Below, piece by piece: positions 12,541-26,100 of a stretch of DNA of 64,000 nucleotides. Location: positions 575,501 through 639,500 of the forward strand of contig JACCIC010000166.1 in NCBI GenBank assembly GCA_018907035.1, written 5' to 3'. The notes beneath the pieces were generated by a model, which saw nothing but the letters and a program-made list of their open reading frames with translations, was not told the origin of the DNA and did not search any database. The translations under genes were made by a program, and so were the position numbers. The DNA is from Sycobia sp. Sy_11 (lineage: Eukaryota; Arthropoda; Insecta; Hymenoptera; Epichrysomallidae). Every line of letters begins with the position of its first letter. Position 1 is the stretch's first letter.

Positions 12541-12589
<49 letters not shown>
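12541..12589. repeat. (TA)n microsatellite
   Basis: An uninterrupted TA tract of about 49 bp downstream of Mctp. Confidence 0.95.
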
Positions 12590-12592
<3 letters not shown>

Positions 12593-12793
12593 TGGACAAA
12601 ATTCCTAATTTACTCATTCGTAAATCTCGTGTCAAAAAGTCCTCTGTGAAAATATTCAGAAACATCTTAAATATCGTGAAAATCCTTGAACGTAGACCCA
12701 TCCATAAAACATTTCCATGCTACAGAGACCTAAATTTTTCTGATCTTATTTCCATGTGATGAAGTTTTCCATGACCTTGTGATAAGCCTTTAC

Positions 12794-13117
12794 CTATGTC
12801 CATGATATTCTGGCTAATTTTTTTCTTGCGCCAACGATCGCTGCATGATTCCCGACATTTACATCGTACTTCCAAGCGTTTGTCAAAAGAACTATCAATG
12901 CGTATGTCTGCATCATCCGATCTTTTTCCTCATCGTTGACTTTCTGGAATTTCTCCACCATTATCTGTTGCTTCGACGGTAGATTTTTTTCTGCAGGTAG
13001 TGATCTCACTATATTGGTGCAGCGCTTCTTCACAAAAAATATATCTTGCGTATACTGATATTCTTGTAGCATAGTCTGCGTATTTACGTTCTCTTCTATG
13101 TTGTTCGCAGAATTCCC
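12794..13117 (-). other. Possible minus-strand terminal exon of unknown gene
   Basis: On the minus strand a weak TACAG acceptor opens a 108-codon frame ending in TAG. It reads NSANNIEENVNTQTMLQEYQ, ...KKRCTNIVRSLPAEKN, KQQIMVEKFQKVNDEEKDRM and ...AWKYDVNVGNHAAIVGARKK. The helical, charged, non-repetitive peptide and the lower AT content argue for present or past coding. I do not recognise the family, find no companion exon upstream, and the acceptor lacks a good pyrimidine tract. It could be an exon relic. Confidence 0.3.
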
Positions 13118-13378
13118 CTGTACAATTCAGATTTAATAATTTCATTTTCAGTTGATGAATTTAAAATAAATATATAACTTTTTAATCTTCCGAGCCTCCG
13201 ACTTTATGGATTGTAAAAGCTTTTTTAAATTTTTATACTGTTCCCTTAACAGCTTAAATAGGTAACCGGGGACCCCTTCCCTTCTCTCTCAAACATTAAA
13301 CTACCACCAAAACACCGCTAACTGATATTGACCATGAAAAGCATCATGGCATAGAAAACCGTGGTTTTTATGTCAAGA

Positions 13379-13381
<3 letters not shown>

Positions 13382-13429
<48 letters not shown>
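13382..13429. repeat. (TA)n microsatellite
   Basis: An uninterrupted TA tract of about 48 bp. Confidence 0.95.
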
Positions 13430-13435
<6 letters not shown>

Positions 13436-13854
13436 AATTTATAAAAATGCTAGCATTGTAATCCATGTGTATTCAAAAAATATTTAATCAATTATTTTAT
13501 TAAAAAAATACTTTGAATTTTTTCAAGCTTAAGATTAATTTGTAAATAAACTGAAACTGAAGCTTCCAAAGAATATTTCCCGTGCATATATAATAAGTTT
13601 CAAGTATATATAAATATGTTTATTAGTCATTATTTTTATTTGTTTATTTTTATTTTATAGGTATGTAGAGTTTTATATTATCTTGAAAAAAAATCGTATT
13701 ACAACTTTGTTATGTATTTTTACCATTATCTATTTTATTTATTATATCAATAGCTTTACAACGATTATGAATGTGATAAATTCTGTAATATAAGCTAATC
13801 AATTGCACCTGTTTTCACGTGTACCCACAGTACGAATATTTGTCAATGTAATTA

Positions 13855-13929
13855 TTATTGATATTAATATTATTATTATTATCAATGTTATTTATATTAT
13901 TATTTGTACTATTATTATTATTATTATTT
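13855..13929. repeat. Imperfect (ATT)n tract
   Basis: A trinucleotide-rich stretch with several runs of ATT/TTA. It creates spurious long frames on both strands. Confidence 0.8.
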
Positions 13930-14099
13930 ATTGCACATGGTACAACTTCATTAGCCGTAGAGTTTCGAAGTTGTTCACGCCTGCAACCAAGAATCGCGTG
14001 CTGGAAATGGAGCACGATCGCGCGAAAATTTTATATAGTTGCCTTATTAAAATAAAAATCAAGATGAGGCGTTAAATTATATGATAAAGCTAAATGAAG

Positions 14100-15032
14100 G
14101 AAGTGGATTGTTCATGTTTTATCGCAGCATTGGTTTAGTAGTTCATAATTAATTTTGCAATTGACTCTATGTAATGATCGTAGTTATGTGCTCCTTATAA
14201 ATATGTTTATTTGATGTAAAGCAATTTTTACGATCATGTGTACAATCAAAGTATATTTAAACACAAAGTTATTTATACATTTTTAATGTGACATAATGTT
14301 AAGCATCTAGAATAGAAAATAAAAATGTGGAGCAATTGCAAAATAATTAGGAGCAACATATGTCCGATGCTGTTTTCAATATTTTAATTCACGCAAAGCT
14401 ATTATAATAGATTAATTAGATCTTGTAAATGTTTTGAAGCGATAATTTGCAACACTGCAATAATCTCAGAAGAAAAATCTAAAATTTTATTATTATATTA
14501 TGAAGTATAATGAACATTTATCAATTGGACGAAATACGAAAATTATTTAAGTAAATACATCCGATTCAATATATGCAATGAAATATAAATTTTATATAAA
14601 TTTATCATTACTAATTTATAGACAAACAGCTATCAATAGAATCAAAAACATATATTCATATGATATAATCTTAATTTATGATTTTCAATTAAACAATATC
14701 TGTTTACTAAGTTTGGCATTTGTTATAGATTGTGCTTCGAAAATTCGTGCGATCACTGTTCCTATGATGAAAGAAATAAAAGATTATAAGAAATAAAAAA
14801 AAATAGATTTGAATAATAGAAATATCTTAGTTAAAATCTAATATCAATCAAAGAGAACTATTTAGTATTAGGCTATTCGATTTTCTTCTTTGATTAACCA
14901 TCACATTTGTAATTAGCCGATGTATTTTTAAGACCAATCTCTGTGAGACCAAGTATGAACTTGATTCTTAGGTTTCGTTCCTTACACAAATTATAATTAG
15001 TTTAGTTAAAATATGAAGGATCGAAATGCAAC

Positions 15033-15080
<48 letters not shown>

Positions 15081-18000
15081 TATTTTAATATACGAAATTT
15101 TCTGAAATTTTTTTCCTTAAACAATTAAAGACTTCCAATAAATTAGCCAAACTATATTTTAAGGTATGTTCAAGTCGTTAAAAAAAATACTAGTTATTAA
15201 AGTTTTATCTATTTTTTAATTGTAAGTCACTTATGCGTGAAAAATAAAAACAGTTAGACTAAATGATTAGATGGAAAATTTTAATGTTTATAAAATGCTT
15301 TCTTTTTAAATATACATTTATTGTGAAAAGGGATAACAAATTTTACTAATTCAGATATTTAATAAATCTAAGTCTATCCTTTGTTTTGTAAAGAGGTAAA
15401 AGAGAATACTTGACTGTAAATTAATATATCATTAGTCTAATCGTCTAGTTATAATTTGTACCTAAAAATCAAGATATTAGCAATTTTTCTACGTATTTAT
15501 AGCTAATTACAAATTAGGTCGTTAATTAGATTGTCGATTGAAAAGCCAGATAATAAAATCATCCCATATCCTGATCTATAATCATATAATATTATTATCG
15601 CACGAACTTCGAAAGGAAAATACCATTTAAGATGAAAACAATGAATTACATATTCATTATAATAGCAATATGAAAAATATTGTATATTAATGCTGACTGT
15701 TTTACCATATCTTAAAACAAACAATTCAAGTCAAGTCGTTACAAAATAATATTTCGAAACTTATTCAAGAATAGATAGTGGCTTTATTGGATTAATAAAG
15801 AATATAGTTGAGATCAATACAAATCTAAATATATACATATATAAGGCAAAAAAATTGCTGAATATTTCGTCCATCATTGTTGTAGGTTAGTCACTTGAGA
15901 ATTCTAAGGAGCTGCAAGAATAGGCAGAAACTTCTATGAAAGTTTTATTTCCGTTAATCTATCTTTTCAATAAAAAGATTTAGGAACTTTATTGCATAAT
16001 GATACTTTTTAATTATTATATGAATGTAAAACTTTTTCCTTTTCTGCAAAAAGGTGAGACACGTCTTTATCAGAAGTGCATATTGATTTCTGCCTATTGC
16101 TTGAAAAAAGACATTTTTTGACCACTTACTTCCACCCTGCAATAAAATGATTGACACAACTGATAAAGTATATGAAAAGAGTGTAAGACTTTAATGTAGC
16201 GCTTTGTTATTATATAAAATAGGGATATAATATGAAAAATATTAAAATTAGTTCCTTACTTCTTAATGCAAAAGAAATCACACATATATATCGCTACGAA
16301 ATCTGTTTTACTCATCTCGAGTAAATTATTTTATTCGACATGCAAATTATATACAAATTATATATAGCACATTTCAGAGTTTCTTTATATTTTCACAATT
16401 AATCTTTGTATCCCATGTATGGTTAATATTGCAAAATATTTTATCGATAATATTACTATAATATTTAAATGATGGCTTCGAAAAATACTTAAAATATTTC
16501 TAATTATATTGTGGCAAAGTAACGATTAATCAGATTATATGAATATTAGTAACAACCATTTAGAGTTGTTCGACGAGAATATCCATGCTTTATAGCTGAG
16601 TGAAAGTAAAAACAATGAATAAATCTTTCGAGCTTATGACAAAGGCACGATGCTTCTCAGAATTCTGTTGTGTTTCATTGTGAGATGTTTAATAGATCTC
16701 TAAAAATATTTTTTATACTGGCATTTTCCGTTGAGCGTTTGATGTTTAATCGATGTACGTAACGACCAGGGTGCTTTCTGCAAAAATGTAAATTAATTCA
16801 GGCGGCTTTGAAGTGAGATAGGCTGTGTTTAAAATTGACTGTTAAGTGTATGATATTTAATTTACCGTATTTATTTATGTATTATGTTCATTTTGTCAAG
16901 ATATCAAAAAATATCAAAATAATCTATCACGCATTTATTATTAAAAGTATCTAAGAACAGAATGACCAAATAAAAATAAATTTTATTTATCTCAAAATAA
17001 TAAAGTTGTTAAGTTTTGTACTAAAGTAAATACTTTAAAAACTAATAAAAAAATCTTTTAGCATGTAGCATCGCAATTATAAGAATGATACTGAAACGTC
17101 TTTGGGATGAACATTTCTTAATTAAATTGCATTTTTTACCATAATCGCACTATAATTAATTAATATGTATAAAAAATTTAATACCCAATAATCTTATTTC
17201 TTAGGAATTCGAAATGAAAGAAAAATACTCTTTTAATTCTATAGAAATCTAATCTTAGAATCTATTTTTATCAATTATATGTTAATTGTATAGAATTCAT
17301 AAAAAATGAAAGAAATGAATATTTTAATAGCCATTATAGCAGCTAATATTTCATGGTATATCTTTAATGATTTTCTATTGTAATAATTTACGTAAAAAAT
17401 TATTTGATGATTTAGAAGAATTAAATTAAAAATAATCCAATTGCTGTTTTTATTTAAATACACTCAAAATTTATTCTTGAATTACGTTTTTCAGATTAAA
17501 CTACATTAAATTTAGTAGTTTCTGATTTTATTTTCAAATTTATAACTTTTTAAATACTTATTATGAGTAATAAAAAAACATCAATGTCATCGAGATATAT
17601 CCGAAAACAAAACAATTTTAGTTAGATAACTGATTTATTAATTTAAAATGCCATATGCAGTAAAATAAATAAATATGAACAAATAACGAATGAATTATTT
17701 TTCGTATATGGATATAAAACATAACAGTAATTTTCGTCTTATATTATCTATCTATTTTGGATCACAAACTATAAAAATTAAACTTCAACTGCATATTAGT
17801 ACATAATTATAATATTTAGAACGATTATATAAAGTTTACATGGCCTGAAGACGTGGAAATAATTTTGTACAAATAATCATTCTTATATTTGTTAAAAAGT
17901 AGAAAAAAATTATTAATGAGTATAGTAATGCGTTTTATCTATACAGATTAAACAAATAATAGATACACTATTTTGCACTCAGGGAGCAAAATACGATATT

Positions 18001-20950
18001 TCTTCTCCTATCTTACCGGGGCAAAGTAACATTTTTTCTTTTGAACGAGAAAAATATAGATAACTAAAAAGTTATGAAATACATTATTATTTATATTATA
18101 TTACTATACTATACATTATATATAGTAAACTGCTAACTTTTGTTAAGATAATCCGAAAATATTGTATTATGTCCTCGTCTCTGAAAATTCAATGTGCGAC
18201 AGGGGAGCAAAGGCATGTATATATTGATACCGAACGTTCCCAACATCTATAAGAACGTGCATTCTTAGCCGTACAGTTTTCTGTTTTTTCAACGATTAAT
18301 TATTTACATTTTTTCTGTTAATTATATAACTACACAATGGTTTACCATTGAGTTTAATAACATTTTTTAATTAATTTGTTATTTGCTTTTATATTAATAT
18401 AACTTTACAAAAACTGAATATTGTAAGCATAGCTCAAACACTTAACATAAAATCGGTTATTTAAAAATATATGGGCATGTATACTGCTATTGAATTGGTT
18501 TATAAATATTACAATAAATGATTACATATTTTAAAAGATTTATTATCGATATCAATCGATATTTATTTAAATAACTAAAATAATTTTAAACAGTATTTTG
18601 AACATGAAAAATTATTCTAAATATTGTCTTACTCATGCTTTTAGATCATGCATATTATTCTTACTAATGTTTTATAAAGACTCAATGATTGTTATGATCT
18701 ATTTCTTATTGTTTTTACTCTTCCATTTTTGTACTTCCACTATCTTACCATCATGTATAAATTTAATCGCTTTATGAATCTAAGAATTTCCATCTGCTTT
18801 TGATGTAACTTTTCTAAACAATATATACTGGTAATAAATAATCTTTACAATATACATTTTTCTAAATTCCTCCATTATTATTCTGCTGTAAAATACGCAA
18901 GAACGCTATTACTATCTTGTTAGATTATTTAATAAAACTATCGAAACACCATGAATTATCAGAAATATTTTTAATATTAAATGATTAAAGTAAAAAAAAT
19001 AATTTGTGTAGTTATAATCATTAATTAACTGTAGATAGAAATAAGAAATTTTAGAAATATATTCGATGAAAATAATACATAGTGTATGAACACCAAAATT
19101 AAGATTGAATATTTGCAGGATATACTATTTATTAAATTATTGAAGTACTTTAATTGGACTTAAATTAAGAAATAAATATATGTTAAACTATGTAAATAAT
19201 TAAAAGAAGTCAATTTTATAAAACCCATATACGTTTAATTACAAAATAATATGTTCGCTTTCACACAAAGAATCATTACATGGAATGTTTTATTTAATAA
19301 TAAGAATAATTAATACTATAATTTAAAATAATATTTTTTATACTTTACTGTTCACAATAAATACGAACGAATAATATTTAGAAGAATATTTATATTTGAA
19401 TGTCATAAATATTGGTTCGTCAATGTTATCCTTTAAGACAGTAGTAATTAAAAGTATAATTTATGTAAATGTATTAATTAATACATATTTATATTAATAA
19501 TTTAAAGTTCTGAAATTAAAATTTATTAATTTCTTTTAATCGTAATATTTTATCAAATGTAACTATTTATAGTGCTTTCGGATTTACTATTGATAGAAAA
19601 TATGTTAAATAATAATATGTTAATAATAATAAAGTACATTATTATTAAAAAAATTCTTAAGATGACGTACAAGCTTTAATTTTTTTTTTAATCGAAGTCG
19701 TTGACAATTTTTGACAAATTTTTTACAAAATTCCTTTTGTATTGGGACATATGAAATCTTATTTTAAAATTTGAAATAAAATAAATTTCACATATTACTT
19801 CGATCTATTGAATAAAATACTTCATTAGATTTAATTTTAGTTTACAAATTTTCGCCTCATTTTATTTATTAAAACCATTTATTGTTTTTGTGGATATCTT
19901 CTACGTAACGTCGCGTTTGATAGGCGAAAAATAAATTTCAAAATTTTAAAATTCTCATATAATATTTAATATTATAATAACTTTTTTAAAATCATTATTA
20001 GGATATAACTAGTTAAAATATTGTTTTAAAATCTATTGATTGTAACATTTTTATAAACTAAAATTAAACATATTTAAGACAATTCGTTCCTTAAATGGAT
20101 CTTATACTAATATCTTTCTTTGTTATATAAAAACAATATTGTACATTAGGAAATAATATTTGCATACCGAATAATATCAGTTCATAATTATATATTTTTA
20201 ACATTGTATTGTATAAATAAATATGAAAAAATGTGTGTGCTCATATTTTTAGTTTAAGGATACGTTATATGTAAACAAATATCAATTGAAGACATATCCA
20301 GTTATCCTGTTACTCTATCGTGACCCTTAATATTCTTTGTTGATTCGTTTTCCATTTTATTGTTTAAGCTATAATATAGATCTATAGTTTATAAATATGT
20401 ATATTTAAAAAATCATGTTGATTTCCAAAGGAACGCAGCGATTGTATTAACTATTTCTGTATTTGTTTAATTAGACATAGCTTAATTATTACACAAATCA
20501 AATATTTAGTTTAGAATGATATGCAAAATTCAATAAATTCTGGTTATTAATATTATTTGCATATAGATATAGATCTTCATGAGCAACCCAGTCAGTTGCA
20601 TTTAATTATACATTAAACCCGTTAATATGCATTTATTTCGTCGACTGTATTTATATATTTGTAAACATTATTTTATATTTTTTTTATAAAACTATTATTG
20701 TATATATAGATCATAATTAAAATAAATAAAGCTTTTTTATTATATTATTATCTTATTTTATTAAATAGAAAATGTCTCACATATGGTGGTTCATGTGCTA
20801 AACACACATGTACTAAATAATACCTATTGTTATTTTTTTAAAATCTTTTTTTCACTGTTTTATGTAAAAAACTAAAGGTGTTATTAAAACACTAAGTATA
20901 CTAATAATACAACTTTACATTTTACAACAATGAAAAAAATATTGAATTAT
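14100..20950. other. AT-rich intergenic stretch, nothing recognised
   Basis: About 7 kb of very AT-rich DNA with short random frames only. No conserved protein motif, RNA gene or element ends were seen apart from a microsatellite. Confidence 0.6.
15036..15077. repeat. (TA)n microsatellite
   Basis: An uninterrupted TA tract of about 42 bp. Confidence 0.95.
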
Positions 20951-21759
20951 TTCTGTTAGAAATTGAAGTACTTTTTTGATTTGAGGTTCAATGTGATAGT
21001 TTTCCAAAATAAAAATAATATTTTTCTGTATCAAACAGTGTTAAGATCGTAGGAGCAGATAATTATGGTTCTCATGATTCCAATAAATTAATAGCTCATA
21101 TGTCTGCGATTATGGTTCAGCTGATGCCTGATCGATTACGTTGGGACCCTTTCATACGTTCAACTTAAAGGATCAAGGAATCTCATAGTCTACAGGATCA
21201 TGGCGGTATTTGTCTTTTTCTACATGTACGTTATTTACTTGGTGGTTATTGAAAATAATCCAAAGTTTACTTGCAGCTGATGTGTCTCAATTTTACGGAC
21301 ACGCATGTTACAGAGGCCCGTTGAACACACGATGAAGCCAAAATCTACTGGGAAAGGGTTGCTAACAGCTGATCTTCAGAACACACAGTAGTAGTTCATC
21401 TCTGTTTTACTCCAAATTTCCAAGGTCACTGGGCGTGCATACAGCAAATTAAGAGTCACCTTCGCCACGTCATTTCGTTCTCTAAAATTTATGTATGAGA
21501 AGTTCGCGGATTTTCTTGTGGAGTTTAAGATAGTACTGATCCCCACCCCCCCTCTCCGAATGGACTCATCTCAAGCACTGCTATGACCTGGCTACTTCAG
21601 CGGCCTAGGCCACTTCGTTTTTGGAAGAGGTCCACTCATTGCCTATTTGCATTCTAACGTTTCAAGAGATGACATGAGTTATTCTACACATTTGCGATTA
21701 CGACAGAACTGAGCGGCCACTTTTGGCCTCGCTGTAATTGAGAATAACTGTATACTCTT

Positions 21760-21925
21760 CAGCAACGATGGAAATTACAGACGTTAACATAGTAATGGTG
21801 ATCGATTCGTCCCTTCTGAAAAGTCACTGATGATGGTTCCACGCTCGAATTTTGGACGTTGATCCTGGTTCGGATTACAACCTTCTATTAGTCAAAATCA
21901 AGAACAGGGACGGTATTATATGAAG
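21760..21925 (+). mobile_element. Decayed non-LTR retrotransposon endonuclease relic
   Basis: In the plus strand, broken frames read V-I-D-S-S-L-L-K-S-H, then W-F-H-A-R-I-L-D-V-D, then P-G-S-D-Y-N-L-L-L-V-K-I-K. This follows the order of the C-terminal part of an exo-endo-phos endonuclease (a D-H site near the start, LDV, SDH, V/A-K-I/V). Several stops are present. The surrounding 21.0-22.5 kb is less AT-rich than its flanks and may be the rest of the same old insertion. The family cannot be fixed from this little. Confidence 0.35.
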
Positions 21926-22901
21926 CTTAGCAGCAAGCTCGTACAACCAATAATCTTAATGTCCATCTCAGTGAATCTTGGTCACAGACTTTGTGAACGC
22001 ATAAACTCCCTTTCAAATGGCAAACTTCGCGTTTTGTATTTCAAAAATTCCAAATTAATTTCATGCTATTCTTTGACTGCTCCATTCGACATTGTTCTAA
22101 CATTTTATATGTTATAGATTTTGTTTTGTGGTTTCCCACGTCATCTCTTATTTTCTTTAGCTTTCGCGTTATCGTTAATATTAAATATTTAATTTCCCGT
22201 GTGCTGATTAACTGAGACGCTAAAAAGCCTATTTTTCTTTAAGTATTGTAAGATGTTTTTGACACGTTCTGTTTCGATTAAAAATTGAAAGAGTGGATTT
22301 TTATTTTCGCACACAGGCTTCATCTCGCTCCTCACCCGTCGACTGTCCTACAGGGCAGTTACTATCAAATCTGTGTCGAATACAGACGAGGATATATTAT
22401 ATTACTGATTCTCAATGCCCATATACATAGATACAGAACTCGCGTCTAGTGCGAGAGTGCTCTGAGACCCAGGTAATCTCAAGAACAAGTAGGCACGAAT
22501 CAATTTCCACCATCGACATCGAGTTTAATGCTCGTGGCCGGAGAAGATTAGAAAATTTATGAGATATATCTGTCAATGTAAGAACATAAAATCAGTTACC
22601 CTATTATATCTGTATATACCGATACCGCTTCTACGTACCTCTCCTCCTTTAATTAAATCTAAATTTTTGAACATTCTTGGTTATGCTATTTCTTCCTTAT
22701 TGCTGTAACTATACCCATTTTGTAAAAAATTAAAGTAAATTGAAATAACAAAAATTTTTTTATAAATGCATGAATATATAATACTAAATAATTTTATATG
22801 TAATACTAAATAAGTTTATTTCTTAACTATAACTTTTACAAATTGTAATATTTTCATTTCTCTATATGTTACTTTGGCAACTATATCATAACAGCAAGGA
22901 A

Positions 22902-22907
22902 TTTATT
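22902..22907 (-). terminator. Polyadenylation signal of the serine protease homolog
   Basis: The minus-strand hexamer AATAAA lies 2 bp past the TAA stop. The position is unusually close, but the hexamer is a plausible signal. Confidence 0.5.
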
Positions 22908-22909
22908 CT

Positions 22910-23116
22910 TTAGTAACCCTTTATTACATGTGGTCGATTAAAATGGATCATTGTATCTTCTACAGGATTGCCGGTCAATACTCCCTCAATAAAATCTAGG
23001 TAAGACGTAATGTTGGAGTATAAGTGTCCATAAAATGTATCGTCACAAGATTTACGCGTTCTCTTTGCAATTCCTACGACTACATTGTCAATAACAAGAG
23101 GGGCACCTTCATCATA
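22910..23116 (-). CDS. Serine protease homolog exon 4: Ser-site motif and C-terminus
   Basis: The acceptor TTTTTTACAG opens YDEGAPLVIDNVVVGIAKRT, then KSCDDTFYGHLYSNITSYLD, FIEGVL and a short tail ending in TAA. The fold matches the end of S1 proteases (GDSGGPLV, C220, YxxVxxYxxWI). The catalytic Ser is Glu (codon 23110-23108) and Gly193 is Tyr. An AATAAA follows the stop at once (22907-22902 on the minus strand). Confidence 0.9.
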   Translation of the reverse strand, partial: YDEGAPLVIDNVVVGIAKRTRKSCDDTFYGHLYSNITSYLDFIEGVLTGNPVEDTMIHFNRPHVIKGY

Positions 23117-26100
23117 CTGTAAAAAATTCTTAAATGAATGTTATGCATAAAAAACTATATTATTTTTGACAAAAAAATTTTAATGATAGGAAGTTATGGT
23201 AATCTAAATATAATATTATCAATATTTATTGTAATTGTACATTATTACATATTTTCCAGTCATTAGATCAAAATTTGTAATTAATATTAGAATTTGATGT
23301 TTGAAGTGGCACAAGAAACTGTTCAAAAACCAAAACACTTCTTTATTCAATCAGAAATATTGAAAAAAAATTTTTCAATATTTTATATTTTCTAATATGA
23401 AAGAACTATAAAAATGTCAAATTATGATAGATCCGATCATGTAAAATAATGAAAAATATTTAGAAATAGTAAAAAATGAAAAATAAATGTATCAATTGGT
23501 AACTGCATGGACGTATAAGCATTTATAGAATTTTTATTTTATATTAAGATGTTAAAATACAAATTTCGGATTAAAATCATTTCACTCCATAATTGCAAAA
23601 TTCAATAATACTGCTGTTTTTACTAATACAAGAAAGTCGACAAAGAGCCAGCTATTTTTTAGCCGTTAAAAGTATACATATACTCCATAATAATTAAGTA
23701 ATGTCTTAACTTAACTAGTGAAAGCTTTGTGCTATTACAGATTATATTTAAAATTATTGTGGCTTTGACCTATTGTATACAAGTATTTATGGAATCAATA
23801 ATTGGCAAATAATGAAGAAGCGGTCGTAGATGCACGCGAACCTGCAGTTGCAGTTGGAATCTCAATTTCCGTCTATATAATGTTTCTATTATGTCGATGT
23901 TTCAATGTAAGTCTTGTCAGAGTTTTTAATCTGAGGACGTTTTTTAAAAGTTCGTAATTGATCGCTAATTACTTTTGTCTCCTTTTATGCAAGCTCAAAG
24001 TTTGTCAAATCTATACATTATTATACTCAGCACTGCTGTTTATGTTAAGATCGAATCGAACTTGTAGAAACTAGTATTGATATATTCGGTTGTTTGATCT
24101 ATCAATAATTATTACTGTTTCTTATAATAAACTTTCTTTAATCTAAAACAATTGAATTATTAATTAATTTATTTATTAATTTATTTATTTCAAACAATTA
24201 TTTATTAATTTCTTGAATCTATCAATAAGCAGACGAATCTCAAATAAATGATGATCTTGTAGGCAGATGAATTGTTTATATACTTCGGTCAAGTTTTGAT
24301 CAAAACTATAAGCATTTTTATAAGCGTCTAAACTATAAGCATGTTTATAGAAAGGCTATCAACTTTTATAACCTACTTGGAAGATGTATTGCATTGATTG
24401 CTCATGTTTGACTGAATCTATTATAATATCATTGGTCGAAATAAAAAATGGCAAATACTTCATACTTTGACAGTCAAAATAGATTTTATCTATAAGCTCT
24501 AAAACTACAGATCTATAGAAGTTTCGGTGGAATCCGTACGGATCTTAAGATACTTTAGTTTGGTACGAGGGTTGCTATTGATATTTTGAGCCTTGGCCTA
24601 TCAAGTGTTTTCAGACGCCATTTCAAGTGTCTAATTGAAAGTTTGATCTTTTAATCATAATCTTCTTCAGAACGTTTTGTCATTTAAGTATAACTTTCGT
24701 TGTGATAGCGACTTGAAAATGTCTCAGCAAGAAAATAACAGCAAGAAAATAAAATAAATAATCATTTTCGTGCGATGATCTTTTACAACTTTCGACGTGG
24801 CTTATTAAGACAAGAGTGCATCACCAACTTACTTTGACTTTTGTCGATGAAGTCCCATCTTTGGCCATTGTGCAACGCTGATATTATGAATTTAATCGTA
24901 GCCGCAGTTTGCTCCAGGACGAGTTCCGTGAAGTTCATCCCACATCAGTTGTAGTGTCAGAAAACATTGTTGCTGTACGCGAATGATAAAGCAAGATTGT
25001 TATATGACATACCGTTAGATTGAGGCATCTTTAGGCATTAGTATGACGAGCACCAATAAGATATTGCATGACCATTTAGGTGTTAAAAACATTTATTCAT
25101 GTTGGAGCTCGCATAATCTAACAAAAACTTAAAAAGATGCTCCTGTTAATTAGTGCAAAGAATTCCTCAAGAAATATAATCGCGGTGCATCAAAATCTAT
25201 GTATAAAATCTATACAAGTGACGAATTTTGGATCTATCCGTATGAGTCCAAAACAAACCAGCAATTCATTGTATGTGTCTTGCAAGACGAGTTCAATCCG
25301 ACAAAAGTGATTCGTTTCGAAGTACCTCGAAGCAAATGATCGCCAGTTAGACATGCGGCAGTCATGTTTTTAGAACAACGTAGAGCGGTAAATTCTGAAT
25401 GGCACATAAGTAACCATTTGTTTGCCAGAAGAGCTTTCTAAAAGACGAAAAAAACAACTGGCAACTCGCATTGTCATGACTCTTCATCATGACAATGCGA
25501 GCTCTCACACATTAGTTCACATAAACGAATTTTTGACACGTCAAAAAATCATATTGATAGGTCATCCGTCTTATAGCCTTGATATAACTCGATAAATTCC
25601 ATGATTTGATCGTTATTCGTCGTCACAGGTCTTCCGCCGGTTGGCTTATTCATGGTGTCGTTTTCACCAGCTCTGAATCGTCGACACCATTCCTCTGCAG
25701 TTCGAGTGATAGCGTGCTATCCCCCAAAACACCATTAATCTCACGGAACATTTCTCTAGCGGATTTGTCTTTGACGAAGGAAAACTTTAAAATAGCGCGA
25801 ATTTCGGCGTTAGTGAACCCCATGTTTACACGTCTATAATTTTTTAACGCAATATCCAAAGTAATCATGCATAGCGTTGTTTTTTACGTTATGTCGAGAC
25901 CTTTCAAATGATGTATAGTATTTCCAGATACGAGCTCTGCAGCGCTTTGTACATAGCCGCGAAATTCATAAGTCAAAACGGCGGAAGGGAGATATTTGAC
26001 AACCTAATTTACAGCTCCTCTTGTCATTCCTAAATTCACTCATCGAATATCATTTATAACTCCTATTGCGATAGATGGACTACTCGTTAAATAATTATAT

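Noticed and set aside
12480..12701. Frames rich in Ile-Tyr repeats, here and at several other places
   Set aside because: They are translations of (AT)n microsatellites.
11934..13985. Shared 13-14-bp word (GGCGTGAACAACT, opposite orientations)
   Set aside because: The match does not extend beyond the word; likely coincidence.
15954..16157. 67-codon minus-strand frame with a protein-like middle
   Set aside because: No splice sites, no recognised motif and AT-driven composition; not distinguishable from chance.
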